From an uncultured Vogesella sp. (GTDB taxonomy: Bacteria; Pseudomonadota; Gammaproteobacteria; Burkholderiales; Chromobacteriaceae), in assembly GCA_946479405.1 (NCBI GenBank), contig CAMLGD010000208.1, positions 1-5,593 of the forward strand: DNA of 5,593 nt. The letters are read 5' to 3'. Under the pieces are notes generated by a model. That model saw nothing but the letters and a program-made list of their open reading frames with translations, did not search any database and had not been told where the DNA came from. This document shows positions 5,292 through 5,593 of the stretch, piece after piece (positions within the stretch are counted from its first letter, which is position 1; each line of letters starts with the position of its first letter). A program made the translations under genes and the position numbers.

Positions 5292-5593
5292 TTACTGCCC
5301 CGCCTTCTGCAAGCCGGAGGTGATCCAGCGCTGGATGCTGACGGTGTCCATGGCGCCGGCCTGGCGCTGGATTTCACGGCCGCCCACGAACAGGATCAGC
5401 GTGGGGATGCTGCGGATATTGAAACGCTGGCCGAGGGTGGTTTCGGTCTGGGTGTTGATCTTGGCAAAGCGCACCGTGGGCATAGCAGCGGCGGCCTGGG
5501 CGAAGGCCGGGGTCATCATCTGGCAGGGGCCGCACCACGGCGCCCAGAAGTCCACCACCACCGGAATGTCGTTGCGCGAGATGTGCTGCTCGG
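5292..5593 (-). CDS. trxC: Thioredoxin, TrxC (thioredoxin 2) type, C-terminal part (5' truncated)
   Basis: Thioredoxins reduce protein disulfides in the cytoplasm with electrons from thioredoxin reductase. The last 99 residues are visible, from EQHISRNDIPVVVDFWAPW to KAGQ and the stop at 5292-5294 (read on the minus strand). They contain the active site WCGPC, the cis-proline segment RSIPT, and the typical VxFxKxNT-like stretch VRFAKINTQ. The pattern DxPVVVDFWAPWCGPC followed by RFAKINT and RFNIRSIPT resembles E. coli thioredoxin 2 more than thioredoxin 1. If so, a zinc-binding N-terminal region with two CxxC pairs should lie just beyond the right edge; this part cannot be seen. The GTG at 5561 is internal to the domain, not the start. 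The gene converges on the lipoprotein gene, and GC content is back to the high level of the operon. Confidence 0.9.
   Translation of the reverse strand, partial: EQHISRNDIPVVVDFWAPWCGPCQMMTPAFAQAAAAMPTVRFAKINTQTETTLGQRFNIRSIPTLILFVGGREIQRQAGAMDTVSIQRWITSGLQKAGQ

Overview
The window is GC-rich chromosomal DNA (about 63-65 % GC in the main genes by spot counts) that most resembles a betaproteobacterium of the Neisseriales/Chromobacteriaceae type. The reasons are the gene order aceE-aceF-lpdA, a homodimeric-type E1, an E2 with two lipoyl domains, and an E3 that carries its own N-terminal lipoyl domain, the P64k/PdhL type known from Neisseria and Ralstonia. The genus is an inference; the sequence alone does not fix it.

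Layout: 1-778 is the 3' end of aceE (pyruvate dehydrogenase E1). 779-916 is a spacer with three consecutive hairpins. 917-2587 is aceF (E2, 556 aa). 2588-2717 is a second spacer, also with three hairpins. 2718-4511 is lpdA (E3, 597 aa). A strong intrinsic terminator at 4556-4585 closes the operon. A palindromic repeat-like element (4619-4651) follows, then a GTG-started gene for a small unidentified lipoprotein (4673-5182) of clearly lower GC. A long hairpin terminator (5244-5287) separates it from a convergent, truncated thioredoxin gene of the TrxC type (minus strand, 5292 to the right edge).

The three large genes make the complete pyruvate dehydrogenase complex. E1 decarboxylates pyruvate and acetylates the lipoyl groups of E2, E2 passes the acetyl group to CoA, and E3 reoxidises the lipoyl groups with NAD+. 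With a lipoyl domain on E3 as well, the operon encodes three closely related lipoyl domains whose DNA looks partly homogenised.

I found no defence, mobile or CRISPR system. The points worth a second look are the paired three-hairpin spacers, a 9-base word (GTTGGCCGC) found six times at four loci, the mosaic lipoyl-domain DNA, a 22-bp perfect palindrome inside the lipoprotein gene, and the atypical composition of that gene.
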